A DNA stretch of 47,963 bases from Pseudomonas syringae (GCF_001698815.1 NZ_LGSI01000006.1:1-47963), one strand, 5' to 3'. Positions 36,380 through 45,050 are shown, counted from the first letter of the stretch. The notes: generated from the letters alone by a model not told the origin. Numbers and translations are program-made.

Positions 36380-36559
36380 TCAAACCTTCGTTGCACACTC
36401 ACGGTTAACCAGCGCCTCGTCTATCGGGGCGCATGTAGCCGATTTCTTACAAATTATGCAGACAGGTCGCACGACTGGATCAGGTCACGGACTTGTAGGG
36501 ATTGCCGCTATAGAAGGGGAACGTAAAAACATAAAAACAAACTAAGGCAGGATGAAATT

Positions 36560-37336
36560 ATGTCTTCTACCATTACGCCCTCCCCGCAAACGCAGCAGCA
36601 CGCTTTCGTAGCCCCGCGATATCGTCCAGGTGTTGACTATTGGCAAGCTATCAAACAAGACTATCAAAGCCAACTGACAGAAGGTGCACTTACTCCCGAG
36701 CGCGAGCAAACCTATAAGTCGATGCTTGCTACTCAGGGATTCGAGTACACGACCGAACGCAATTCTTATAATCGGCTATTGTTGAATTTTTCCGATGAGT
36801 CGATTGAAAATATTCGCCCAGAACTGGTTACCAATCTGATCAACTCTTTAGCCAGTTACGAAGAAGATGCTATATCGACGCTCAACTGGATGATGAATTT
36901 GAGGATGGAGCAAATGCAGGATATGTTTACTGGTTTCAAAGACCAATTGCGTATATGCCTGCCTGATCTGGCTGATAAAAATTTTGGATTCACCGTCAAT
37001 GAACATGGGATCCTGGAGGTGACTTCTCCGGAAGGTGCACTGACTGACAAAGAGATCAACCAGCTGAACGGGTGGCTCAATGATCTGGACGATTTTAAAG
37101 AACTGACCTTCGAACATGCAAAACTGGTTGTTCACAGCCTGAAGCACGTACCAGAGCTGACCAAATATGACGGTATAGTCACGCTGAAAAACATCTACAA
37201 GTTTGTGGATTATGGTTTACTGCTTCAAAATGGCGGCACCAGCCCGGCAAGAGGGTTCTCGTGGGTTGAGCAATTACAAGTGCAGGCCGAAAAGGTACTT
37301 GAACAGCGGCAAGCCGAGAACAAATTGAAAAAATAA
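36560..37336 (+). CDS. Hypothetical protein in AT-rich island
   Basis: This 258-aa protein has CAGGAT about 8 bases before the ATG, so it is probably translated. I do not recognise it. The first 20 residues are Ser/Thr/Pro/Gln-rich (MSSTITPSPQTQQHAFVAPR) and look disordered; the rest is mostly helical and acidic. A small segment FGFTVNEHGILEVTSPEGAL followed by TDKEINQLNGWLNDLDDF looks like a compact alpha/beta unit. There is no signal peptide or membrane span. A polar N-terminus and helical body are compatible with a secreted effector, but nothing proves it. Codon use (many AAA, TAT, ATA, TTA) differs from the neighbours and suggests horizontal acquisition. It is convergent with the exported protein at 37395. 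Confidence 0.75.
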   Translation: MSSTITPSPQTQQHAFVAPRYRPGVDYWQAIKQDYQSQLTEGALTPEREQTYKSMLATQGFEYTTERNSYNRLLLNFSDESIENIRPELVTNLINSLASYEEDAISTLNWMMNLRMEQMQDMFTGFKDQLRICLPDLADKNFGFTVNEHGILEVTSPEGALTDKEINQLNGWLNDLDDFKELTFEHAKLVVHSLKHVPELTKYDGIVTLKNIYKFVDYGLLLQNGGTSPARGFSWVEQLQVQAEKVLEQRQAENKLKK

Positions 37337-37350
37337 TGTGCATTGCAGCA

Positions 37351-37380
37351 AACCGGGTGCATACGGATATGCGCCCGGTT
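37351..37380. terminator. Hairpin between convergent island genes
   Basis: AACCGGGTGCAT-ACGGAT-ATGCGCCCGGTT is a 12-bp stem with one wobble, in the 58 bp between the stops at 37336 and 37395. U tracts are weak on both sides, so efficiency is uncertain. Confidence 0.6.
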
Positions 37381-37394
37381 CAAAGGTTATTAAA

Positions 37395-38249
37395 TCAATA
37401 CAACAGCCACTGCTTGCAGATATGACCAAATGTACTATCAATAGCGCCTGGGTTCCATTGATAGCCTCGATCATCGTCCTCCAGCTTTGCTACTAATCGG
37501 CCCGGGTTATACCTGAGATTCCACCAACGTTGCGACGTCCCGTTTCCAGTAGAAAATGACCTGGAGACCATGCTGCCTTCACAGGCGGGCAAGGCTATAG
37601 TGGCTGCGGCCCGACCATTGGCAGCAGTATATAAATCTATTTTTTTTGCAACTCCAACTTCTATACTTGCTTTGGCACCTTCCAGTGGATGCCCGGTGGA
37701 ATCATGGATATGGATAGACCAGTTTATTTCCCGAAAGGCTTGAAAGATTCCCGCATACAGCGGTAGACCTTGGGCATCGCTCCTGATCAGATCCGCTGTG
37801 GCATGGTATGGGGCAGAACCGAATCTAAAATCGTAACTACGCAGCACAGTATTACTATTTGGACGCTTGAATACCCGAATAATTATTTCTTGGCCCGACT
37901 GCAGATTATCGAATATACGAACACCATCTCCAGGCAGCGATTTCCATAGACCGCCATCTTTATACTCGTAAGCCACTCCCAATGATCGTGTTTTTGATTG
38001 ACGAACATCCCTGAACATCACATTCTGCCCACGTATCGCTGTGAAGCTAAAATACTTAATCTCTGCATTATCGTTCAGATATCCGTTTAAACCATTCAAC
38101 TTATCCTCCAGAACCAGCGGCTGCTCTATCAAACCAGCATCGCCTTCACTTTGCTCAGCCATAACATTCACTGCATTCCCCATTCCACCTAGCAGAGTAA
38201 AGGCCGCTGCCATATATAAGGCACGTTTGCCAAACAAAAATTTATTCAT
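37395..38249 (-). CDS. Hypothetical exported protein in AT-rich island
   Basis: This 284-aa protein has AAAAGGAA before its ATG. A signal peptide is likely (MNKFLFGKRALYMAAAFTLL, then GGMGNAVNVMA before EQSEGD). The middle (about 55-140: EIKYFSFTAIRGQNVMF, GQEIIIRVFKRPNS) has the pattern of a beta-sandwich of pre-peptidase-C type. A second region, HIHDSTGHPLEGAKASIEV (about 185-203), looks like a carboxypeptidase-regulatory or Ig-like fold. The C-terminal part has Cys residues in PACEGSM and HICKQW that could pair. I do not recognise a specific family. Base composition is lower in GC than most of the window. It is transcribed towards the unknown gene at 36560; the two may have arrived together. 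Confidence 0.75.
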   Translation of the reverse strand: MNKFLFGKRALYMAAAFTLLGGMGNAVNVMAEQSEGDAGLIEQPLVLEDKLNGLNGYLNDNAEIKYFSFTAIRGQNVMFRDVRQSKTRSLGVAYEYKDGGLWKSLPGDGVRIFDNLQSGQEIIIRVFKRPNSNTVLRSYDFRFGSAPYHATADLIRSDAQGLPLYAGIFQAFREINWSIHIHDSTGHPLEGAKASIEVGVAKKIDLYTAANGRAAATIALPACEGSMVSRSFSTGNGTSQRWWNLRYNPGRLVAKLEDDDRGYQWNPGAIDSTFGHICKQWLLY

Positions 38250-38648
38250 GATTAAGATTCCTTTTATTTCCAGCCGTTATTCTCTGGACGATGGAAAACC
38301 ACACCGTCACCGGCTATTAATCGTTAATAAAATAAACGCAGACACCGTTGAGCGACGCCGACGGACAGCTGCTTATCAACTGACAACCAAGACCTAATCA
38401 ATCGCACAGCCTGCCGTCAATACTAAACACGATGATTAATAGAAATTAGCTGGATTCTCGATTAATTCCGAAACCACTTACTCACGGACGAGCACTTTCC
38501 CACATCAACTAGGTCGATAGCCGCCGAATCCGCACATCGAATACTCACGCGCACCGAAATCAAATTACGACAAAAAAAAGCCCGCATCCAAAGACGCGGG
38601 CATTTTTTATTACTTCTTACAGATCCATCCGGACCTGCTGTCAGACCA
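38250..38648. other. 399-bp AT-rich intergenic region
   Basis: No gene with a plausible start is found. The left part should hold the promoter of the exported protein (minus strand). The AT-rich stretch near 38315-38335 (TATTAATCGTTAATAAAATA) contains the dyad ATTAA-TCG-TTAAT. The right end holds the slyB-like gene's terminator. Confidence 0.45.
38572..38601 (-). terminator. Rho-independent terminator of the SlyB-like gene
   Basis: On the minus strand GCCCGC, a 10-base loop, GCGGGC and then eight T residues. It is 48 bases after the stop at 38649. The A/T tracts on both sides would allow activity in either direction. Confidence 0.88.
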
Positions 38649-39110
38649 TCAGTGCGCCACACGACTCGTGCCGTTGACGCTCATGATGCGTACGCGCTCG
38701 CCGACGCGGAAGATTTCGTTTTCCTGGACTTGCTGCACGTAGGCGCGCATCGTGCCGTCGTCTTCGCGGACGGTGATTTCCACGCCTTGGGTGCGGGTCA
38801 GGCCTTCTTCGGTTGCCGAGCCCAGCAAGCCACCCGCTACCGCACCAATGACTGCCGCGACGACACTGCCGCGACCGCCACCAATGGCACTACCACCCAC
38901 GCCGCCGACGATTGCACCGGCACCTGCGCCGATAGGCGTTTTGGTGCCTTCGATCTTGACCGGACGCAACGACTCGATGGTGCCCAGGCGAACGGTCTGC
39001 ACTGTCCGCGCTTCATCACGGGAATAGGAATCGCCGGTCAGATTCGAAGTACAACCGCCCAGTGTCAGCGCCATCGCGGTGAATGAGGCAGCCAGAACAC
39101 ACTTACGCAT
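38649..39110 (-). CDS. slyB: Outer membrane lipoprotein, SlyB-like (glycine zipper)
   Basis: This 153-aa protein starts at the ATG giving MRKCVLAASFTAMALTLGGC, with GGAG 8 bases upstream. The lipobox is LGGC (Cys20). A glycine-zipper double helix lies at about 62-100 (GAGAGAIVGGVGGSAIGGGR, VIGAVAGGLLGSATEEG). The C-terminal small domain EITVREDDGTMRAYVQQ ... VGERVRIM follows, as in SlyB/Pcp proteins of the 17-kDa antigen type. In enterics SlyB is a PhoP-controlled envelope-stability lipoprotein that shelters outer-membrane proteins under stress. No PhoP box was identified here. It corresponds in position to PA1053. It is upstream of its own terminator and alone in its unit. Confidence 0.88.
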   Translation of the reverse strand: MRKCVLAASFTAMALTLGGCTSNLTGDSYSRDEARTVQTVRLGTIESLRPVKIEGTKTPIGAGAGAIVGGVGGSAIGGGRGSVVAAVIGAVAGGLLGSATEEGLTRTQGVEITVREDDGTMRAYVQQVQENEIFRVGERVRIMSVNGTSRVAH

Positions 39111-39265
39111 ATCGGTATCTCCAGAGGAACAGGTAGCCATTAGACTCCGCGCGACTTGCGCTGTCACGGCCCCCTCCTCGTTAATTTAAGATCATTCAGG
39201 CGTTATACAGCAGCGCCTTCATAGCGGTATGACGACGGGCCGAACGAAAAATTCAAAGAACGGGA

Positions 39266-39913
39266 TCAGGGTGCAAGTCGTTCCCGCGTCCACTGGTTAT
39301 CCAGCAGGCGATAGTTCAGGCGATCATGCAGACGGCTCGGCCGCCCCTGCCAGAACTCAATGCGTTCGGGCAACAACCGGTATCCGCCCCAATGCTCGGG
39401 GCAATGTGGCTGAGCGTCGATGAAGCGCTGTTCGGTTGCCTTGATCATGCCTTCCAGCTCGGCGCGATCAGCGATCACTCGGCTCTGCGGCGAAGCCCAA
39501 GCGCCGAGGCGACTGCCCAGTGGGCGGACCTGGAAATAGGCGTCGGACTCTTGCGGCGTGACCTTGACCACGCGCCCTTCGATACGCACCTGGCGTTCCA
39601 GAGTCGGCCAGAAGAACGTCATAGCGGCAAACGGACGGGCCGCCAGTTGCTGGCCCTTGGCGCTGTCGTAGTTGGTGAAGAAGGTGAAGCCTTGAGTATC
39701 AAGGCCCTTGAGCAAGAGAATCCGGCAATGCGGACGCCCGTCCTCGTCAACGGTTGCCAAGGTCATGGCATTGGCTTCAACGGGTGCCTGCTCGGTTTTC
39801 ACCGCTTCGGCAAACCACTGGTGAAACAAGGCAAACGGCTCATCGGGCGACTGCGCTTCAGTCAAGCCATCGCGGGCATAGTCACGGCGCATATCGGCCA
39901 GAGACTGGGTCAT
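39266..39913 (-). CDS. pdxH: Pyridoxamine 5'-phosphate oxidase PdxH
   Basis: A 215-aa cytoplasmic flavoprotein that oxidises pyridoxine- or pyridoxamine-5'-phosphate to pyridoxal phosphate with FMN. I take the ATG giving [20 protein letters not shown], which has AAGGA 9 bases upstream; the ATG three codons earlier sits too close to it. FMN/PLP-site landmarks are [49 protein letters not shown], and the C-terminal domain [12 protein letters not shown] with the invariant end RLAP. Length is exactly usual. It lies downstream of the OmpA-family gene with a terminator between. Confidence 0.96.
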   Translation of the reverse strand: MTQSLADMRRDYARDGLTEAQSPDEPFALFHQWFAEAVKTEQAPVEANAMTLATVDEDGRPHCRILLLKGLDTQGFTFFTNYDSAKGQQLAARPFAAMTFFWPTLERQVRIEGRVVKVTPQESDAYFQVRPLGSRLGAWASPQSRVIADRAELEGMIKATEQRFIDAQPHCPEHWGGYRLLPERIEFWQGRPSRLHDRLNYRLLDNQWTRERLAP

Positions 39914-39931
39914 GACATCCATCCTTCGCTG

Positions 39932-39973
39932 AAAAAATCCTGAGGCTGACTCGCCCGTTCAAGGACGAGTCAG
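39932..39973 (-). terminator. Probable terminator after the OmpA-family gene
   Basis: CTGACTCGCCC / GGACGAGTCAG (39946-39956 and 39963-39973) gives an 11-bp stem with one wobble and a 6-base loop. On the minus strand a run of six T follows after 8 bases. It lies within the leader of pdxH. Confidence 0.55.
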
Positions 39974-39982
39974 ACCGGGTAC

Positions 39983-41083
39983 TCAGTTGCTGGCCTGATC
40001 CGTCGCGGCTGGCTTCTTCTTCACGGCAGCTTTGGCGGGAGCGGCTTTTTTCGCCGGTGCGGCTTTTTTTGCAGCCGGAGCCTTGGCGACCGGCTTCTTG
40101 GCAGCGGCTTTAGCCGGGGCTGCTTTCACGGCAGGCTTGGGCGCGACAACCGGTGCTACTGCGGCAGGCTTGGCGTCCTGTACCGCAACCATGGTCGGTG
40201 CCGGTGGCAATTGATATTTGGCCATAAGCGCCGCCATGGTGTTCTGCGGCGTCATGAGGATTTCAACACGACGGTTCAGCTTGCGACCTTCAGCGCTGTC
40301 ATTGGCAGCACGCGGAGCAAGTGCACCCATGCCGCGCAGGCTCAGGCGATTACGCTCCAGGCCGCTGAGGCGGAAAATCGCGGCGATCGACTGCGCGCGT
40401 TCCTGGCTGATTTTCTGGTTGGCGACTGTTGCACCGGTCGTGTCGGCGTGGCCGAGAACCAGTACCGCGGTTTTAGGATCGCCTTCAACGATTTTCGCCA
40501 GACGCGTGATTGGGCCTAGAGTGATCGGCAGCAACATGGCCGGACGATCCGGATTGAAGGAACTGTCCACTGGCGCAGTCACTACCAGCAGGTCTTCACG
40601 GCGCTCGATTTCAAACGGCGTGTCCTTGATCGCCAGGCGCAGGCGCGGCTCATATTCGTCAAGCCAGGCTTGGGTCACTTTAGGGTCGATCTTCGGCGCG
40701 GCCTGCGGCTCGTCCTTCTTGGTGCCGCTGAACGGCCACCACCACTGAGTATCGGTCTCGGACTTGGCAACCAGTGGCGGCACGGTTTTTTCGGCGGGCT
40801 TGCTGGCGGCGCTGTCGGCTTTCGGTGCAGCGCTGTCGCTGGATGCGAACGGCCAGTACCAGTGGGTGCCAGCGTCGACAGGGGCAGCGGCAGCAGCTAC
40901 TGGCGCAGGCTTGGCTTCCGGCGCCTTGGCTGGCGCGGCACTTGGCGACGACGCTTGGGCAACCTTGTCGGCACCGAACGGCCACCAGCTTGAGCCAGTG
41001 GCGGCAGAATTATTTTGAGGCGTTTGAGCACAGCCCGTAACAGCAAAACACAGGGCGATAGCGAGGCTTTTATTAGACGACAT
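39983..41083 (-). CDS. OmpA-family lipoprotein with aromatic repeats and a histone H1-like tail
   Basis: This 366-aa protein starts at the ATG giving MSSNKSLAIALCFAVTGCAQ; a longer frame has no support. Cys18 in VTGC is the probable lipidation site. The next 100 residues are Ala/Pro-rich and carry three tryptophan-rich repeats: SWWPFGADK (32-40), HWYWPFASS (74-82) and QWWWPFSGT (113-121). An OmpA C-terminal-type peptidoglycan-binding domain follows at about 160-278 (LGHADTTGATVANQ, RGMGALAPRAAN, LNRRVEILM), with the key Asp214 and Arg272. The last 50 residues are almost only Lys, Ala, Pro and Val (AAPAKAAAKKPVAKAPAAKK), like eukaryotic histone H1 or Pseudomonas AlgP. It should anchor the outer membrane to peptidoglycan. 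What the basic periplasmic tail does is unclear. The ribosome site is weak. Confidence 0.88.
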   Translation of the reverse strand: MSSNKSLAIALCFAVTGCAQTPQNNSAATGSSWWPFGADKVAQASSPSAAPAKAPEAKPAPVAAAAAPVDAGTHWYWPFASSDSAAPKADSAASKPAEKTVPPLVAKSETDTQWWWPFSGTKKDEPQAAPKIDPKVTQAWLDEYEPRLRLAIKDTPFEIERREDLLVVTAPVDSSFNPDRPAMLLPITLGPITRLAKIVEGDPKTAVLVLGHADTTGATVANQKISQERAQSIAAIFRLSGLERNRLSLRGMGALAPRAANDSAEGRKLNRRVEILMTPQNTMAALMAKYQLPPAPTMVAVQDAKPAAVAPVVAPKPAVKAAPAKAAAKKPVAKAPAAKKAAPAKKAAPAKAAVKKKPAATDQASN

Positions 41084-41237
41084 GGGTGACCCACAAAAAA
41101 TAGTAAACAGACAAGGGGACTTGGCAGAGCCCATATAACACGCATAAACAGACTGTTGGAAAAGGAAACCGTCACACGGTTCCTGTTCGGGCCGATTAAT
41201 CGACAGTCGGTAAGAAACAAGTACTTATGTACACAAC

Positions 41238-42386
41238 TTAGAGCAAACACTCACCCAGCACCCGAGCCAGCTTCTGCGCACGAGGATCCATCAACACATA
41301 CGGGCCCAGGGTATTGGTGACAAAGCCGAAAGCCACTTCACGTTCAGGATCGGCGAAACCTGTGGACCCGCCAGCTCCAGGATGGCCGAACGCCTTGACC
41401 CCCAAGCCATACGTGGCATTAGGAACAGTTGACTGATCGAGCATGCAACCCAAACCAAAACGCGTCTGGGTCAACAAGGTTTTGTCCTGGCCGACGCTGT
41501 GCTCGCGGGTCAGTTCGCTGAGCAATTCCGGTTCCAGCAAACTGCCATCGAGCAGGCCATTGTAAAAACCGGCGAGACTGCGCGCATTGCCATGACCGTT
41601 GGCTGCCGGCTGCTGCATCCGTCGCCATTCAGGCTTGTTGGTGCTGGTCATGATCGACGGCGGATTGGTGAAAGCACGCGCGGTCATGGAGTTAGGTTCA
41701 CGCATGGTGGTTTGCAGTAACCGCTGCGCAGCCTCGTCGCCCGTATTGCCTTTGCCTCGTGCGATATGGGCAACGCGGTGGAACTGGTCATCGGCCAGGC
41801 CGACATGAAAGTCCAGGCCCAGCGGCCGCGCCACGCGGGCAACGATGGACTCGCCCGGTCCGCGACCATCCGCGCGGCGCAGCATTTCACCCACCAGCCA
41901 GCCATAAGTGATGGCGGCGTAGCCGTGTCCCTGCCCCGGCGTCCACCAGGGTTGTTCCGCCGCGAGCGCGCCAGTCATGGTTTCCCACTCATACAGCGCC
42001 TGAGCGGGAAGCAACTCGCGCAACGCCGGCAATCCGGCCTGATGGCACAATAACTGGCGCAAGGTGATTGCGTCTTTACCGGCAGCGGCAAATTCGGGCC
42101 AGAGCCGAGCGACTGGCTCATCCAGCTTGAGCTTGCCCTCGCCCACCAGTTGCAGCGCGGTGACCGCTGTGAAGGTTTTGGTGCAGGAGAACAGATTGGC
42201 GATGGTGTCGCTGTGCCAGGCTTCGGCGCCGTCCTTGTCGGCGGTGCCAGCCCACAGATCGACCACGGTTTCGCCGCCGATCTGAATGCACAGCGCAGCG
42301 CCACGCTCTTGAGGATCTTCAAAGAGTGCCGCGAACGCCTCACGCACTGCTTCGAATTTAAGCTCGAAATGACCCTGAATCTGCAC
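41238..42386 (-). CDS. Serine esterase / beta-lactamase-fold hydrolase (family VIII type)
   Basis: This 382-aa enzyme starts at a GTG with GGGAG 7 bases upstream. It has the penicillin-binding-protein fold with catalytic Ser67-x-x-Lys70 (SCTK) and Tyr156 in GYAAITYGW. The third box is GHPGAGGSTG. Such EstB-like enzymes hydrolyse short-chain esters; some act on beta-lactams, but the sequence does not show which. No signal peptide is seen, so it is probably cytoplasmic. It lies 80 bp after the glycoside hydrolase gene on the same strand. Order and neighbours match PA1047 in PAO1. Confidence 0.9.
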   Translation of the reverse strand: MQIQGHFELKFEAVREAFAALFEDPQERGAALCIQIGGETVVDLWAGTADKDGAEAWHSDTIANLFSCTKTFTAVTALQLVGEGKLKLDEPVARLWPEFAAAGKDAITLRQLLCHQAGLPALRELLPAQALYEWETMTGALAAEQPWWTPGQGHGYAAITYGWLVGEMLRRADGRGPGESIVARVARPLGLDFHVGLADDQFHRVAHIARGKGNTGDEAAQRLLQTTMREPNSMTARAFTNPPSIMTSTNKPEWRRMQQPAANGHGNARSLAGFYNGLLDGSLLEPELLSELTREHSVGQDKTLLTQTRFGLGCMLDQSTVPNATYGLGVKAFGHPGAGGSTGFADPEREVAFGFVTNTLGPYVLMDPRAQKLARVLGECLL

Positions 42387-42466
42387 CCGCTGGCTCCCGA
42401 AACGACTGATCTGAAAAAATGGCCTGCATTGTTTCAGCGATTGAGCGCTTTGGGAACCGACTCAGC

Positions 42467-44764
42467 TCAAGGTTGCGTGGTTTGAGGCGTTGCGCCGGGA
42501 TTGGCAGCGGCCTTTTTCCCGGCGGCTTCCTTGTTCAGCACAGCGGCCACCTGGCGATTGCTCTTGCGCACGGTTTCCACGAAGCCCTGAAAGGGCAGAT
42601 CAGTGATGCCCACCAACCCGAGGTGACCGTTCTCGCCATCCAGCAAACGCCCGGTTACCGGCTGGTCCAGATACTGGAACCAGTGCACACCAACTATCGA
42701 CGGCTCGGCCAGCGCCTGCTTGAGGAAGTTGGCGTACGCCGGACCGCGATCTTCTTCCCGCGCGACTTCCATAGCCCCGCCCCAGAACGGCCCGCGATCA
42801 CGGGAACCGAAATGGAATTCGCTGACCAGAATTGGCTTGTCCAACTGGCGCAGCGCAGCAAAGTCGTAACCGTCCTGCGGCTTGGGCGTGTAGAAGTTGA
42901 AGCTCAACACGTCGCAATATTTGGCGCAGGCGGCCACGGCCTCAGGCGTGCTGATGGAATAGCGCCCGCCCAGCAACAAGTGATTAGGCGCGTGCCATTT
43001 CAGCGAGTCGGAGATGGTCTTGAAGTAGGTCTCGGCAAACACTTGCTGGAAATACTTGAAGTCGGCTTCGATGTCCGGATGTTCCGGGTTGGGCAGCGGC
43101 GGCTCGAAACCGGGGTCTTCCATGAATTCCCAGGCCGTCAGCTCAATGCCCCAGGCCTGGGACAGGCCTTGCTGATTACGGTATTTGTCGCGCAACTGCT
43201 TGAGGAACGCACGCTTGGCCGGTGCATCGGTGGTCATTTTCATGGTGCCGTAGGCCAGCGCGTAGCGGGCTTTGGGATCGTCGCCCGGCCCGGCCCAGGC
43301 CAGTTCGTTATCGGCGAAAAAGCCCACCAGCCACGGATCATCGCGATGATCGCGGGCCGCGATAGCGATGGCCCGTTCGGCAGCCATGGCAAAACGTGGA
43401 TCGAATGGATCAGGCATGCCACCCCACCAATCCTGGCCGGTGCTGATGCTTGAATAGTCGCCATAAATCGACAGCGGCAAGGTATAAGGCACCCGATCCT
43501 GGGAGCCAAGCAACGGCTCGCTCCAGTTCCCGACTGTGTTGAATCCCCAGGCTTGCAGGCGATCGAGGGTGCGATCGACCCAATGCTGGAGATCGTATGA
43601 CGCGGGCTTACATTCCACGGCAGCAGCAACCGCCTCGGCAGGGTTTGGCGCTGCCGGCTCACAGGTTTTCGGTCCGTAGATTCGTTGCAGGTTGGCCCCA
43701 TAGAAATCGAACCAGCGACCTTTATCGAACTGGCGGTCCTTGCCGGAGCCATTGTCGCTGTGATTGTCGCCCTTGCCGTAGAACGCGCCCAGCGGCTCAT
43801 TCTCCTGCGGCAGAACGGCGAACATCGATTCGCGGCCTTCAACGTAGGTCGGGCTGTCGTCCGCCGCGACCGCATTGATCCCCAGCGAGTAAAACGGGTG
43901 GCCTTCAGGGGTCACCAGATACCAGCGGCCGTCGCGTTTTTCAGTGCGGAAAAAGCCTTTCGCGTCGAACGTCGGGCCGTCGAGCCAGCCACCGAATTTG
44001 TCCAGCCCGGGACGCTCCGCCAGCCAGGTTTTGGTCTGCTGTTGTTCCTTGGCGGCAGCGGCCTTGAGTTGCTCGTCATTGCTGACTTTCTCTGGCCACT
44101 TGCCACGGGAAAACTGGCCGTAGCCATCGACGATCCCCGCATAGGCCGCCTGCTGAATCCCATCGCCTTGCTGCACGCCGAAACGTTCAAGCAAGATGCT
44201 CTGCGCGACGTTCGGCTGGGTCATCGACAGCGTGACCGACACCACCTGGCTACGATCGAGTTCGCCCTGAGCATTGGCGAGCAACACGCGCTGCCCTTCG
44301 TAAGTCCACGGCATCGGAGGTCCGGCGCGCATGCCCTGGGTCAACGGCGAACTGGCCTGCAACGGCACCAACAGCGTTTGCGCCGGGCCTGCTGGCAGGT
44401 CCACACGACTGTTGATCACTTTGCCGTCGGCGCTTTGAATCTGTACATCAAGGGTCAGTGCCCAGTCCATCGCGCTCTGGATGCGCAAGGTCATGGCGCT
44501 GTCGGCGGACCAGTCCCACACGCCGCTTTGTGGCGTCAGGCGCAGGCTCGGCCGGGCCACGGGATTGAACACCACACGCCGCAACACTTCGCCTTCGGCG
44601 GTCTGCTCGGCGTTGGATTGCGGCAGGCTGGTGTTATCCGTGGCGACTTGCACCACGTCGGCAGGACGCACGAAGCTGAACAGCGTCTGCTGGCCAGCCG
44701 GCTCGGCGAATAACGGTCCTGCGCAGGCCATGACCAGCACGGCGGACAGTGAACGGCGAATCAT
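42467..44764 (-). CDS. Exported agarase-like glycoside hydrolase
   Basis: This 765-aa protein starts MIRRSLSAVLVMACAGPLFA; that segment is a signal peptide with likely cleavage after LFA. A beta-sandwich-like region (about 30-210) precedes a TIM-barrel domain. Barrel landmarks are GRWYLVTPEGHPFYSLGINA, LQAWGFNTVGNWS and GFFADNELAW, with Glu487 as probable acid/base. KPILVSEFHFGSRDRGPFWG supplies Glu649 as probable nucleophile. The two glutamates at strand ends 4 and 7 indicate a clan GH-A retaining enzyme; the sequence style is that of proteins annotated beta-agarase. Agar is an unlikely substrate for a soil or plant Pseudomonas, so a related galactan or a self-made polysaccharide is possible. 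The tail is Ala/Gly/Thr-rich. AAGGAG lies about 11 bases before the ATG. Confidence 0.87.
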   Translation of the reverse strand: MIRRSLSAVLVMACAGPLFAEPAGQQTLFSFVRPADVVQVATDNTSLPQSNAEQTAEGEVLRRVVFNPVARPSLRLTPQSGVWDWSADSAMTLRIQSAMDWALTLDVQIQSADGKVINSRVDLPAGPAQTLLVPLQASSPLTQGMRAGPPMPWTYEGQRVLLANAQGELDRSQVVSVTLSMTQPNVAQSILLERFGVQQGDGIQQAAYAGIVDGYGQFSRGKWPEKVSNDEQLKAAAAKEQQQTKTWLAERPGLDKFGGWLDGPTFDAKGFFRTEKRDGRWYLVTPEGHPFYSLGINAVAADDSPTYVEGRESMFAVLPQENEPLGAFYGKGDNHSDNGSGKDRQFDKGRWFDFYGANLQRIYGPKTCEPAAPNPAEAVAAAVECKPASYDLQHWVDRTLDRLQAWGFNTVGNWSEPLLGSQDRVPYTLPLSIYGDYSSISTGQDWWGGMPDPFDPRFAMAAERAIAIAARDHRDDPWLVGFFADNELAWAGPGDDPKARYALAYGTMKMTTDAPAKRAFLKQLRDKYRNQQGLSQAWGIELTAWEFMEDPGFEPPLPNPEHPDIEADFKYFQQVFAETYFKTISDSLKWHAPNHLLLGGRYSISTPEAVAACAKYCDVLSFNFYTPKPQDGYDFAALRQLDKPILVSEFHFGSRDRGPFWGGAMEVAREEDRGPAYANFLKQALAEPSIVGVHWFQYLDQPVTGRLLDGENGHLGLVGITDLPFQGFVETVRKSNRQVAAVLNKEAAGKKAAANPGATPQTTQP

Positions 44765-44812
44765 GTGATCAGGTTCTCCTTGATGATCTGTCCTGTAGAT
44801 ACCGCCTCTAAC

Positions 44813-44912
44813 GTAGGAGGGGACTTGTCCCCGAAGGCGGTAGTTCAGGCGGCGTTAACTTTCCGGATTTTCGTTGTCAGGACCATCGCAATCGGGGACA
44901 AGTCCCCCCCTA
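44813..44912. repeat. Inverted repeat, family C (GGGACTTGTCCCC type)
   Basis: GTAGGAGGGGACTTGTCCCC... (44813-44834) and TCGGGGACAAGTCCCCCCCT... (44892-44912) are near-exact inverted copies around a 57-base centre. This is a third REP-like family, in the region upstream of the glycoside hydrolase gene. Confidence 0.8.
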
Positions 44913-44919
44913 CCCAGCC

Positions 44920-44956
44920 TGTGTGAAAACTACTGCGCTCGCGACGTTTTCACACA
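44920..44956. repeat. Perfect 11-bp inverted repeat downstream of dinG
   Basis: TGTGTGAAAAC (44920-44930) and GTTTTCACACA (44946-44956) flank a 15-base spacer. It adjoins the family C repeat. It lies about 95 bp after the dinG stop and could be part of a larger mobile or palindromic unit. Confidence 0.75.
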
Positions 44957-45050
44957 GTGTGTACCGGTCAGGTATCTGGGCAGCAGCAGGCAAGCGCGAA
45001 CGCCAGACCGACTTAAGACCCGATCCGGCGCTAATGATGCCGAGGATTTT

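Noticed and set aside
38462..38662. 66-codon frame across the slyB terminator
   Set aside because: It covers the terminator hairpin and the end of the slyB-like gene in another frame and has no ribosome site; treated as non-coding.
43685..44713. 342-codon plus-strand frame antisense to the glycoside hydrolase
   Set aside because: The sense protein has a signal peptide and both catalytic glutamates; the antisense frame has shadow-like composition.
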